Positions 56,281 through 63,736 of a stretch of DNA of 64,000 bases are shown here, one piece after another. Below the pieces are notes generated by a model. That model was not told where the DNA came from. It saw only the letters and a list, made by a program, of their open reading frames with translations, and made no database searches. The stretch comes from Agreia sp. Leaf283 (GTDB taxonomy: Bacteria; Actinomycetota; Actinomycetes; Actinomycetales; Microbacteriaceae). A program made the translations under genes and the position numbers. Within the stretch, counting starts at the first letter, position 1, and every line of letters starts with the position of its first letter. The DNA lies in assembly GCF_001422485.1 (NCBI RefSeq), contig NZ_LMNF01000001.1:441900-505899 (forward strand). Reading direction: 5' to 3'.

Positions 56281-56382
56281 TCAAACAACCTCCCACCCGT
56301 CCGAGCTAGGCCATCGCGAGTCACCCAAGGCCAGTGGCAGCTGTCGACCACCGGGGTTCGACTGTACTTCAGCCATGGCCAT
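56281..56382 (-). CDS. Short ORF with an in-frame TGA, possible gene remnant
   Basis: From ATG 56382 (or 56376) a 33-residue product runs to TGA at 56281-56283, with AGGAG upstream. The frame stays open after the TGA for another 24 codons, ending GCPDRSSPDEGS just before the ATG of the 55772 gene. The segment LPLALGDSRWPSSDGWEVV recalls C-terminal tails of polymorphic toxins by general style only. It may be a decayed gene or a small protein; the product is unproven. Confidence 0.25.
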   Translation of the reverse strand: MAMAEVQSNPGGRQLPLALGDSRWPSSDGWEVV

Positions 56383-56404
56383 TCGCTCCTGAATCGACGT
56401 ATCA

Positions 56405-56640
56405 CTATCTATCTCTTCCGAGATTCCATACGAGAGTCAGTTCGACGAGAACGGATTTGTTTTCGTTGACGCTGATTATCTTCACGGGATGTCCCTTTAA
56501 GTAGATGGCGTAGGCCGACCCACTCTTCGGCGGACGCTTCGACCGTTTCCGATTGATGCTCGATAATTTGCTCTATTCGCGCGAAGCCGATGGTGTTCGA
56601 GTTGTCTCGCCACGTACACGGCAGCCGTTCGCTAGTGCAC
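56405..56640 (-). pseudogene. Possible frameshifted small gene
   Basis: One minus-strand frame gives the protein-like stretch TIGFARIEQIIEHQSETVEA and then SAEEWVG. At about 56515 the sense passes to another frame that reads AYAIYLKGHPVKIISVNENK and SVLVELTLVWNLG before TAG at 56405-56407. Each half looks coding and neither does alone. No good start codon was found, so the left limit is approximate. The family is unknown. Confidence 0.25.
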
Positions 56641-56659
56641 GCCGCGCTGCGCAACGAAG

Positions 56660-57064
56660 CTACTTCATGCCGACCGCTTCTTCGAATACCGCGCCAGTTG
56701 ATGGGAAGCGCGTCCACCACCACCAAGACGGATTCGAAATGAACTGGTCGTAATACGGTTCGAGTAGTCGCAGGACTCGCTTGTCGTCCGGCTCTGTCGA
56801 CTGCAAATGCAGAGTATCTACCGCCTGAAGAACTGGAAGTCGTGCAAGGTCGGACTCAGAGACAGCGCGACCGATGGCTTGGCGAATGTGCAAGGCACCC
56901 ACAAAATCCTGCGCCCACCTATTTCGCGGGTTGTGTCCCCCCTCTCCGAGAGCGATGTCCCGGTATGTGAGCACTTCATATGCCCACAAATTGATGAGCT
57001 CGTAAAGCGGTCGCTCACCGGGGCCATAACGAATTGGGGTCTCAAGGAGATTGATTTCACTCAT
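56660..57064 (-). CDS. Hypothetical protein
   Basis: The 134-residue soluble protein reads MSEINLLETPIRYGPGERPLYELINLWAYEVLTYRD and later LLEPYYDQFISNPSWWWWTRFPSTGAVFEEAVGMK, with four tryptophans in a row. CGGAGA precedes the ATG at the right spacing. No family was recognised; the shape is compatible with a small immunity-type protein but nothing proves it. GC content is well below that of the flanking genes. Confidence 0.5.
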   Translation of the reverse strand: MSEINLLETPIRYGPGERPLYELINLWAYEVLTYRDIALGEGGHNPRNRWAQDFVGALHIRQAIGRAVSESDLARLPVLQAVDTLHLQSTEPDDKRVLRLLEPYYDQFISNPSWWWWTRFPSTGAVFEEAVGMK

Positions 57065-57354
57065 AGGTCTCCGTCAAAAGTAGTAGGCCGTGGACTTGAA
57101 TGGATTTGATTCGTTTACGATGACTCGCACGTTACCCGAAATGGCTGCGATGGCTTTACCTAAGCGGACTCACTGCTTCTACACAAGCTGAACGAGTCCA
57201 CGGAGGAAGGCGAGATTTCTTCACCCTGATGAACTTGCGGAAGTGCGCAGGACATACCCCTCGCATTGGGGGTTAATCCACACACAGATTTAGAAGTACC
57301 GATTTACGAGCCGAAAGACAAAACCGAGACTAAGTCTTGCGCCGTGAGAAACAG
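57065..57354. other. Low-GC intergenic stretch beside tRNA-Tyr
   Basis: No gene is seen in these 290 bases. The stretch is AT-rich for this genome and contains a distant 9-bp inverted repeat, CCGTGGACT (57088-57096) with AGTCCACGG (57195-57203). No copy of the tRNA 3' end was found here. Confidence 0.4.
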
Positions 57355-57382
57355 AAAAGCCCCCGAAGATTCGGGGGCTTTT
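57355..57382 (-). terminator. Intrinsic terminator of tRNA-Tyr
   Basis: AAAAGCCCCCGA and TCGGGGGCTTTT form a strong stem flanked by A- and T-runs, about 50 nt past the 3' end of tRNA-Tyr on the minus strand. Confidence 0.8.
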
Positions 57383-57434
57383 CGATGTGCGGTGATCTCT
57401 GCATTCGATCTACAGATTCTCCGAACAACCCTGG

Positions 57435-57516
57435 TGGCAAGTGAGGGATTCGAACCCCCGAAGTCTAAGACGGCTGATTTACAGTCAGATCCCTTTGGCC
57501 GCTTGGGTAACTTGCC
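57435..57516 (-). tRNA. tRNA-Tyr (GTA)
   Basis: The 82-nt minus-strand gene has acceptor GGCAAGT with ACTTGCC, anticodon stem and loop TGACTGTAAATCA (anticodon GTA), a long variable arm as in class II tRNAs, and T loop TTCGAAT. The discriminator A is followed by CC, so CCA is not fully encoded. Confidence 0.92.
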
Positions 57517-57592
57517 AGGGCGCACCCGACCACGTGAAACACACAACCGAAGGCGCGAGTACACATTACCCGCCATCCCGGCTTCGGCGAAA

Positions 57593-58324
57593 TCAGCCCG
57601 ACGTCACGTCGTTCGAATACCGGATGGCGTACTCCGAGACGCCCACCGCATAGGGTGCCGCGTCGTTGTACGCCGCGATGGCCGTGCGCCAGTTGTCGGC
57701 GATCGAGAGGTCTCCGCCGGCGTGGCAGAGGTAGTTGGCCGTGGCCAGAACGGCGTCGTCGAAGTTCTGCGGATCGACCGCACCGTCGCCCGATCCGTCG
57801 GCGCCCCAGTTGCGCCAGCTGTCGGGAATGAACTGCAGCGGGCCGACCGCGCGGTCCCACTCGGCGTCGCCGTCGATCGTGCCCTGGTCGCTGTCGGGAA
57901 TGGCGTTCGTCGTCGCGCCGTCGAGGGCGATGCCGAGAATAGGTGGTGTGACGAGCCCGTCGGCGCCGATCGACGACCCGTCGATGGTGCCGTGGTGGCT
58001 CTCCATCTCTCCGATGCCCGCGAGCGTGTTCCACCCGAGGTTGCAGCCCGGGTTCTGGTTGGCCGAGTAGACGGCCGCGCCGCCGTAGGCGAGCATGGCG
58101 CGTTGCGGGATGCCCGTGGCCGCGGCCGCCTTGGCCGCCCAGTCGGCGTCGACCAGCGTCGGCAGACCCGCCCAGGGCTCGACCACGGGGGCGACGGCCG
58201 CATCGGGTGTGGCCTTCGCCGGAGCCTCGGCGGTGGCGGGCTCGCTGGGCTCTGGCGTCGTCGTGCACCCGGCGAGGGCGAACGCGACGGCGAGAACCGG
58301 GGCAACAAGAAGGGAACGACGCAC
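57593..58324 (-). CDS. Lytic murein transglycosylase lipoprotein
   Basis: The 243-residue precursor starts at GTG 58324 with [20 protein letters not shown], a lipoprotein signal with Cys20, then a Pro/Glu/Ala linker. The domain is of the MltB/SLT_2 type: [39 protein letters not shown] with catalytic Glu in [30 protein letters not shown], and [16 protein letters not shown]. It cleaves peptidoglycan glycan strands, forming anhydro-MurNAc. A longer start at 58381 would run into the divergent yajQ start and is less likely. Confidence 0.88.
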   Translation of the reverse strand: MRRSLLVAPVLAVAFALAGCTTTPEPSEPATAEAPAKATPDAAVAPVVEPWAGLPTLVDADWAAKAAAATGIPQRAMLAYGGAAVYSANQNPGCNLGWNTLAGIGEMESHHGTIDGSSIGADGLVTPPILGIALDGATTNAIPDSDQGTIDGDAEWDRAVGPLQFIPDSWRNWGADGSGDGAVDPQNFDDAVLATANYLCHAGGDLSIADNWRTAIAAYNDAAPYAVGVSEYAIRYSNDVTSG

Positions 58325-58379
58325 GGCCCCCAGTGTACGGATCGGCTCTGACAGCGGCCTCGAAGCTAAACTGGTGCGC

Positions 58380-58868
58380 ATGGCAGATTCAAGCTTCGAC
58401 GTAGTCAGCAAGGTCGACAAGATGGAGGCGGACAACGCCCTCAACCAGGCGCACAAAGAGGTGGAGCAGCGCTACGACTTCAAGAACATCGGCGCCTCCA
58501 TCGAGTGGAGCGGCGAGAAGGTTCTGATGAAGGCCAACTCCGCCGAGCGCGTGAAGGCGATCCTCGAGGTGTTCGAGGCCAAGCTCATCAAGCGGGGCAT
58601 CTCGCTGCGCAGCCTCGACGTGGGCGAGCCCTACGCATCCGGCAAGGAGTACCGGCTCGAGGCATCCATGAAGAACGGCATCGAGCAGGACGCGGCCAAG
58701 AAGATCAGCAAGCTGATCCGCGACGAGGCCCCCAAGAGCGTCAAGAGCCAGATCCAGGGCGACGAGCTGCGCGTCTCATCGAAGAGCCGCGACGACCTGC
58801 AGGCCACCATGGCGCTGCTCAAGGGTGCCGACCTCGACGTGGCCCTGCAGTTCATCAACTTCCGGTGA
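58380..58868 (+). CDS. yajQ: YajQ family nucleotide-binding protein
   Basis: The 162-residue protein starts [36 protein letters not shown], the diagnostic YajQ opening, and has the two ferredoxin-like halves ([46 protein letters not shown]). Members bind nucleotides or cyclic di-GMP and can act as regulators; the role in actinobacteria is unsettled. TAAACT lies 7 nt before the ATG (leaderless). Its stop overlaps the GTG of the NUDIX gene by 4 nt. Confidence 0.92.
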   Translation: MADSSFDVVSKVDKMEADNALNQAHKEVEQRYDFKNIGASIEWSGEKVLMKANSAERVKAILEVFEAKLIKRGISLRSLDVGEPYASGKEYRLEASMKNGIEQDAAKKISKLIRDEAPKSVKSQIQGDELRVSSKSRDDLQATMALLKGADLDVALQFINFR

Positions 58869-59563
58869 CCGACCCGATCGACCCGACGCGCCCCGGCCAG
58901 CCGGGCGTCGACATCCCCGACGCCCGTGGCCGCACCGGCCTCGACCGCACGGGCCGCGAGCTGACCGGCAATCCGCGTGTGCGCGTGAAAGACGTGCGCC
59001 TGCTCTCGTCGAACTGGCACGTGTTCAGGGCGAACACGCTCGAGTACCAGCGCGCCGACGGCGTGTGGGAGACCCAGCACCGCGAGACCTACGACCGGGG
59101 CAACGGGGCGACCATCCTGCTGTACTCGCTCGAGAAGCGCACGGTGCTGTTGACCCGTCAGTTCCGCTATCCGGCGTACGTGAACGGTCATGCCGACGGC
59201 AATCTCATCGAGACCGCCGCAGGCCTGCTCGACGACGACGACGACCCGCTCACCGCCATCCGGCGCGAGGCCCGCGAAGAGACCGGGCACGAGATCGGCG
59301 AGGTGAGCCCCGTCTTCGAGGCGTACATGAGCCCCGGCTCGGTGACCGAGAAGCTGTTCTTCTTCGCCGCGCCCTATTCGCCCGACACACGCATGGATGC
59401 CGGTGGCGGGCTCGCCGACGAAGGCGAAGAGATCGAGCTGCTCGAGATCGACATCGACGAGGCGCTCGGGCGCATCGGCGTCGACATCATCGACGCGAAG
59501 ACGATCATGCTGCTGCAGTGGGCGGCGCTGAGCGGGCCGTTCCGCCGCGTTCCCGGAGCCTGA
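58865..59563 (+). CDS. NUDIX hydrolase (ADP-ribose/GDP-mannose pyrophosphatase type)
   Basis: The 232-residue protein has the Nudix box [25 protein letters not shown], in which the first conserved Glu (G-x5-E) is Asp. It also has [27 protein letters not shown] upstream and the downstream [20 protein letters not shown], features of NudK/NudF-like enzymes that cleave nucleoside diphosphate sugars. The GTG at 58865 overlaps the yajQ stop. It is followed by two copies of the dispersed repeat in a strong hairpin. Confidence 0.85.
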   Translation: MTDPIDPTRPGQPGVDIPDARGRTGLDRTGRELTGNPRVRVKDVRLLSSNWHVFRANTLEYQRADGVWETQHRETYDRGNGATILLYSLEKRTVLLTRQFRYPAYVNGHADGNLIETAAGLLDDDDDPLTAIRREAREETGHEIGEVSPVFEAYMSPGSVTEKLFFFAAPYSPDTRMDAGGGLADEGEEIELLEIDIDEALGRIGVDIIDAKTIMLLQWAALSGPFRRVPGA

Positions 59564-59569
59564 GCCCCG

Positions 59570-59590
59570 TTCCCTGAGCCTGTCGAAGGG
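59570..59590 (+). repeat. Dispersed 21-bp repeat, copy 4
   Basis: Core CCCTGAGCCTGTCGAAGGG, followed at once by GCCCTTCGACAG, a partial inverted copy that would close a short stem. It begins 7 nt after the NUDIX stop. Confidence 0.85.
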
Positions 59591-59606
59591 GCCCTTCGAC
59601 AGACCG

Positions 59607-59651
59607 GTTCCCTGAGCTTGTCGAAGGGGCCCTTCGACAAGCTCAGGGAAC
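59607..59651. terminator. Inverted pair of the dispersed repeat, bidirectional terminator
   Basis: A variant repeat (CCCTGAGCTTGTCGAAGGG core, 59608-59628) and its inverted copy (59630-59650) give perfect 22-bp arms (59607-59628 and 59630-59651) around a single G. It lies between the convergent NUDIX and siderophore-binding genes. Confidence 0.75.
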
Positions 59652-59670
59652 GACGCGAACGGCGCGGGCG

Positions 59671-60675
59671 CTACTTCGTGGCGGCGGCCAGGTTGTCGAC
59701 GAGGTTGTCGAGGCCCCACGGCAGCGACAGCGCGGTGGGCGGCGACACGGCCGAGATGTTCTGCGCTCCCACGAGCTGGGCGGCGTGCCCGGCGGCGACG
59801 GCCGGAATGACCGCCGTCTGCGGTGAGCTGGTGAACGCGTCGGCCTCGGGCTGCGTGGTCGCGTAGTTCAGCACCACGTCGGCCTCGAGCTTGTCGAGCT
59901 GCTCGTAGCTCAGCGTGTAGAAGAACGTGCCGTCGCCGTTCGCCAGCTCGTCGACAGCCGGAGCGTTCGTGAAGCCGAGGTCGAACATGAAGCCCACGCG
60001 CGGGTCGTTCTTCTTGTAGACGTAGAACGTGCCCGCGCTGTCGGCCACCGCGGCAAGCGTCTTGCCCTTGAACTCGGGGTGCTCCGACGCCTTCTGGGCG
60101 ATCTGCGCGTCGATGTCGGAGAGAACCGTCTCGGCCTCGTCGCTCTTGCCGAGGACCTCGCCCACGGTGGTGACGACGTCGCGCCACGGGGTGCTCCACG
60201 CCTGGTCGGGGTAGGCCACGGTCGGGGCGATCTCCGACAGCTTCTCGTACTGCTCCTCGGTGATGCCGGAGTAGACGGCCAGGATGACGTCGGGGTCGGC
60301 ATCGGCGATCGCCTCGTAGGGCGGGTCGTCCGGCGAGTCCGGAAGGATCGTCGGCATGTCGGCGCCGGCCTTGTCGATCGCGTCGGAGACCCACGGCAGA
60401 ACGCCGTCTTCGTCGCCGGCGTAGGAGTCGAAGGGGATCGCTACGGGGATGACACCCAGGGCGATCGACGCGTCGGTGCTTCCCCAGCCCAATGTGACCA
60501 CGTTCTTCGGGTCGGCAGGAACCGTCGTCTCGCCGAACGCGTGCTCGATGGTCACGCCGTCGGCCGACGCGGCGTCGGTCGAGGAGTCGGAGGAGGCGGT
60601 GCTGCAGCCGGCCAGCAGTAGTGCGGCGGTGACCGCCGTTGCGGTGATCGCGGCGAGTTTCATTCTTCGGGGCAC
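59671..60675 (-). CDS. Iron-siderophore ABC transporter substrate-binding lipoprotein
   Basis: The 334-residue precursor has a signal peptide and lipobox LLAGC, then a class III binding-protein fold: VTIEHAFGETTVPADPKNVVTLGWGSTDASIALGVIPVAI, DADPDVILAVYSGITEEQYEKLSEIAPTVAYPDQAW, and a C-terminal domain ending LSLPWGLDNLVDNLAAATK. It belongs to the FepB/FecB group and captures a ferric siderophore. The GTG at 60675 follows GGAGAA; an ATG at 60663 is also possible. An iron box lies in its promoter region. Confidence 0.88.
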   Translation of the reverse strand: MPRRMKLAAITATAVTAALLLAGCSTASSDSSTDAASADGVTIEHAFGETTVPADPKNVVTLGWGSTDASIALGVIPVAIPFDSYAGDEDGVLPWVSDAIDKAGADMPTILPDSPDDPPYEAIADADPDVILAVYSGITEEQYEKLSEIAPTVAYPDQAWSTPWRDVVTTVGEVLGKSDEAETVLSDIDAQIAQKASEHPEFKGKTLAAVADSAGTFYVYKKNDPRVGFMFDLGFTNAPAVDELANGDGTFFYTLSYEQLDKLEADVVLNYATTQPEADAFTSSPQTAVIPAVAAGHAAQLVGAQNISAVSPPTALSLPWGLDNLVDNLAAATK

Positions 60676-60743
60676 GGGAATTCTCCAATGGTGATGCATG
60701 CCGCGCATCGCGCGGCCGGGGGCAAGGACTGTGTATCGGGTGG

Positions 60744-60757
60744 TTAGGCTAGCCTAA
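60744..60757. promoter_or_regulatory. Iron box (DtxR/IdeR-type operator)
   Basis: TTAGGCTAGCCTAA is a perfect 14-bp palindrome that matches the TTAGG..CCTAA half-sites of DtxR/IdeR operators. It lies about 69 nt upstream of the binding-protein start. Confidence 0.75.
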
Positions 60758-60785
60758 GCTCACCTGGCCCCTTCACGTTAATGCA

Positions 60786-61586
60786 TCACAGCGCGTGATG
60801 AAAACGACCCATCGGCACGACCATCGGCGAATGGCTGATCGGGTCGTCGATGATCACGGCCTCGAGCCCGAATGCCGCGCCGACGGTATCGGCGGAGATC
60901 ACGTCTGCGGGCGCGCCCTCGGCCACGATGCGGCCGGACGACATGACCACGAGATGATCCGCGTAGCGCGCGGCGAGATTGAGGTCGTGCAGCACCATGA
61001 CCACGGTCGTTCCCCGCTCGCGGTTGAGCTCGTGCAGCAGGTCGAGAACCTCGATCTGGTGCGTCACGTCGAGGAAGGTGGTCGGTTCGTCGAGCAGCAG
61101 GATGTCGGTCTGCTGGGCGAGCGCCATGGCGATCCAGACCCGCTGCCTCTGCCCGCCGGAGAGCTCGTCGATGCGCCTGTCGGCGAGCTCGGCCGTGTCG
61201 GTCGAGCGGAGCGCCTCCGCGACCGCGGCCGAGTCCTCCGCACTCCACTGGCGGAACAGCCCCTGCCTCGGAAAGCGTCCGCGGCCCACGAGGTCGGCCA
61301 CCGTGATGCCGTCGGGCGCGATCGGCTGCTGGGGAAGAAGCCCGAGCACGGTGGCGAGCTGCTTGCTCGGGTAGCGGTGCACGTCGGTGCCGTCGAGCGT
61401 CACGATGCCGGCCTCCGGGCGCAGCAGCCGGGCGAACGCGCGCAGCAGGGTCGACTTGCCGCAGGCGTTCGGTCCGACGATGACCGTCACGCGGCCATCC
61501 GGGATGACGGCGTCGAGGCCCTCGACGACGCGACGCCCGTCGTAGCCGAGCGACAGGGCATCCGCTCGCAGTTCATGAGACGTCAT
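60786..61586 (-). CDS. Iron-siderophore ABC transporter ATP-binding protein
   Basis: The 266-residue ATPase has Walker A GPNACGKSTLL, Q loop LGLLPQQPI, signature LSGGQRQR, Walker B ILLLDEPTTFLD and the switch His in VVMVLHDLN. It is of the FecE/FepC type and drives uptake of a ferric siderophore. Its ATG overlaps the permease stop (ATGA). No terminator is seen between it and the binding-protein gene, but that gene has its own iron box. Confidence 0.93.
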   Translation of the reverse strand: MTSHELRADALSLGYDGRRVVEGLDAVIPDGRVTVIVGPNACGKSTLLRAFARLLRPEAGIVTLDGTDVHRYPSKQLATVLGLLPQQPIAPDGITVADLVGRGRFPRQGLFRQWSAEDSAAVAEALRSTDTAELADRRIDELSGGQRQRVWIAMALAQQTDILLLDEPTTFLDVTHQIEVLDLLHELNRERGTTVVMVLHDLNLAARYADHLVVMSSGRIVAEGAPADVISADTVGAAFGLEAVIIDDPISHSPMVVPMGRFHHAL

Positions 61587-62662
61587 GCTGTTCCTCTCGA
61601 TCGATTGCCGCGGGCGAGCAGCAGAAGAAGCACGGGCGCACCGACGATGCCCGTGACGATGCCCACCGGCACCTGGAGTCCCGCGATGGCGTGCTGGGCG
61701 AGCAGATCCGCGCCCGAGACCACGACCGCGCCCACGAGAGCGCTCGCCACGAGGGCGGGCCCAGTGCCCCCGAGCAGGCGCCGCGCGATCGGCGCCGAGA
61801 CGAAGGCCACGAACGCCACGGGGCCGGCGGCAGCCGTGGCGACGGCGGCCAGGCCCACACCCACGAGGGTGATCAGGAGGCGTGCGCGAATCACCCGCAC
61901 GCCAAGGCCGGTGGCCGTCTCATCGCCGAGCTGCAGCATCCGGAGCCGTGGCGCGAGGGCGACCAGCGCGCCGACGAAGACGACCAGGCCGACGGCCGTG
62001 ACCGTCAGCTCCTCGGTCGTGACGGTTCCTACACTGCCGACGAGCCAGACGAGGGCCGACTGCGCATCGCGCACGTCCGACCGGGTGAGCAGAAAGTTGA
62101 TGGCGGCCTGCGCGAGGAAGGCCAGCGCGATGCCGATCAGCACGAAGCGCGAACCGACCATTCCGTGCCGTGCGGCGAGAAGAGTGATGAGCCCGGCTAC
62201 GATGACCGCACCTCCGAATGCCGCGAACGACACGGCCAGGCCGCTCCACCCGGCGAGGAGAATCGCGCCGACGGCCGCCGCGGAGGCGCCCTGCGAGATG
62301 CCGATGATGTCGGGGCTCGCCAGCGGATTGCCGAGAAGGCTCTGGAAGATCGCTCCGGCGAGCCCGAACGACGCCCCGACCATGACCCCGAGCACGAGCC
62401 GCGGCACGCGCAGGCCGAGGACGACGAAACGATCGCCCCCGCTGCCGCCGCCCAGCAGCGTGGCCAGCACGTCGCCGGGAGAGATGATGCGGTCGCCCAG
62501 CATCAGGGCGAGCACCGCGAACGCCACCAGCAGCACCACGAGCACCGATGCGACGACGAGCAGCCGGATGCGCCCGGCCCGCAGGGCGGCGCCGACGAGG
62601 GCGACATCGTCGGTGGCGGGGTGGCCGGTTGCAGAGCGGCCGGAGGTTCTGCGCTCGCTCAT
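61583..62662 (-). CDS. Iron-siderophore ABC transporter permease (FecD-type)
   Basis: The 359-residue membrane protein has about nine or ten hydrophobic segments and FecCD family blocks: LRVPRLVLGVMVGASFGLAGAIFQSLLGNPLASPDIIGISQGASA and GPVAFVAFVSAPIARRLLGG. The cytoplasmic N-terminus of about 30 residues is long. Its ATG overlaps the stop of the other permease by 4 nt. Confidence 0.92.
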   Translation of the reverse strand: MSERRTSGRSATGHPATDDVALVGAALRAGRIRLLVVASVLVVLLVAFAVLALMLGDRIISPGDVLATLLGGGSGGDRFVVLGLRVPRLVLGVMVGASFGLAGAIFQSLLGNPLASPDIIGISQGASAAAVGAILLAGWSGLAVSFAAFGGAVIVAGLITLLAARHGMVGSRFVLIGIALAFLAQAAINFLLTRSDVRDAQSALVWLVGSVGTVTTEELTVTAVGLVVFVGALVALAPRLRMLQLGDETATGLGVRVIRARLLITLVGVGLAAVATAAAGPVAFVAFVSAPIARRLLGGTGPALVASALVGAVVVSGADLLAQHAIAGLQVPVGIVTGIVGAPVLLLLLARGNRSRGTA

Positions 62663-63669
62663 CGGGTCACGGCCCTGTCTCGCAGGACGAGCGCGATGAG
62701 CACAGGGGCGCCGAGGATCGCGACGACAATGCCCGCCTCGAGCTCCGACGGCGGAGCGACGAGGCGCCCGACGGTGTCGGCGAGAACCAGCAGGGCGGCT
62801 CCGAGCGGAATCGAGTAGACGAGGATCCAGCGGTAGTCGCTTCCCACGAACCGGCGGGCGATGTGCGGCACGACGAGGCCCACGAAGACCAGAGGGCCCG
62901 CGAGCGAGGTCGCCGAGCCGCAGAGCAGGATGATGGCGACGCCGGCGACGATCCTCACGATGCCGACGCGCTGGCCCAGACCGCGGGCGAGGTCGTCGCC
63001 GAGCGCGAGGGAGTTGAGACTGCGCCCCAGAAGCAACGCCGCCGCAGCACCGACGGCGAGGAAGGGTGCGAGCGTGGCGGCCGTGCCGAGGTCGCGGCCC
63101 ACGAGGGATCCGACAGACCAGAAGCGGTATTGGCTGAGCGTGTCGAGGTCGCGCAGAAGGACCAGTGTGATGAGCGAGGTGAGCACGGCCGTCGTGGCCG
63201 CACCGGCCAGGGTGAGACTCAGCGGCGACGGACCCGTGCGCCCGGAGGCGACGACGTAGACCAGCACGGCCGCGAGCGCGGCTCCCACGAAGGCGAACCA
63301 CACATAGCCCGACGGCGTGGTGACGCCGAACACGGCGATCGCGACGACGACCGCGAGCGATGCGCCGGAGTTGACACCGAGCAGCCCCGGGTCGGCGAGC
63401 GGGTTGCGGGTGAGCCCCTGCATCAGCGTGCCCGCCAACCCGAGTGCCGCCCCGGCCGCGAGGCCCAGCACGGTTCGGGGCACCCGCAGATCGAGCACAA
63501 CCATGCCCTCGACGGCGTCGCCGCCTCGCCCCAGCACGGCGTCGACCACCGACGACAGGTCGATGGACCGGCTGCCCAGCAAGAGACTCAGCACCACCGA
63601 GACCAGCACGAGCGCGCAGAGTGCGACGAGACCCAGCGCCTTCGACGCGCGCCGGGTTGAGGTAAGCAT
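62659..63669 (-). CDS. Iron-siderophore ABC transporter permease (FecC-type)
   Basis: The 336-residue membrane protein has the same FecCD blocks: LRVPRTVLGLAAGAALGLAGTLMQGLTRNPLADPGLLGVNSGASLA and GPLVFVGLVVPHIARRFVG. It is the first gene of the operon and pairs with the next permease. The ATG at 63669 lies inside the iron box, 6 nt after a -10-like CATACT, so the message is probably leaderless and directly blocked by the iron repressor. Confidence 0.92.
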   Translation of the reverse strand: MLTSTRRASKALGLVALCALVLVSVVLSLLLGSRSIDLSSVVDAVLGRGGDAVEGMVVLDLRVPRTVLGLAAGAALGLAGTLMQGLTRNPLADPGLLGVNSGASLAVVVAIAVFGVTTPSGYVWFAFVGAALAAVLVYVVASGRTGPSPLSLTLAGAATTAVLTSLITLVLLRDLDTLSQYRFWSVGSLVGRDLGTAATLAPFLAVGAAAALLLGRSLNSLALGDDLARGLGQRVGIVRIVAGVAIILLCGSATSLAGPLVFVGLVVPHIARRFVGSDYRWILVYSIPLGAALLVLADTVGRLVAPPSELEAGIVVAILGAPVLIALVLRDRAVTR

Positions 63670-63681
63670 TACCTAAGTATG
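63657..63681 (-). promoter_or_regulatory. Iron box over the start of the siderophore permease operon
   Basis: On the minus strand TTAGGTAATGCTTACCTCAA (63676-63657) has the TTAGGT...ACCT half-sites of a DtxR/IdeR operator. It abuts the -10-like CATACT (63681-63676) and contains the ATG at 63669. Confidence 0.7.
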
Positions 63682-63736
63682 ACAGCGTGCCCCTGCCGTC
63701 GCAGCGCGCACACGGATGTCGAGGCGCCTCGCCCGA

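Noticed and set aside
56409-56726. 105-residue minus-strand ORF as a gene
   Set aside because: It starts with GTG inside the 56660 gene, has no ribosome-binding site, and only its middle looks coding; it is better explained as part of a frameshifted remnant.
55629-57434. A defined integrated element with att sites
   Set aside because: No integrase gene and no repeat of the tRNA-Tyr 3' end could be found; only composition and position suggest transfer.
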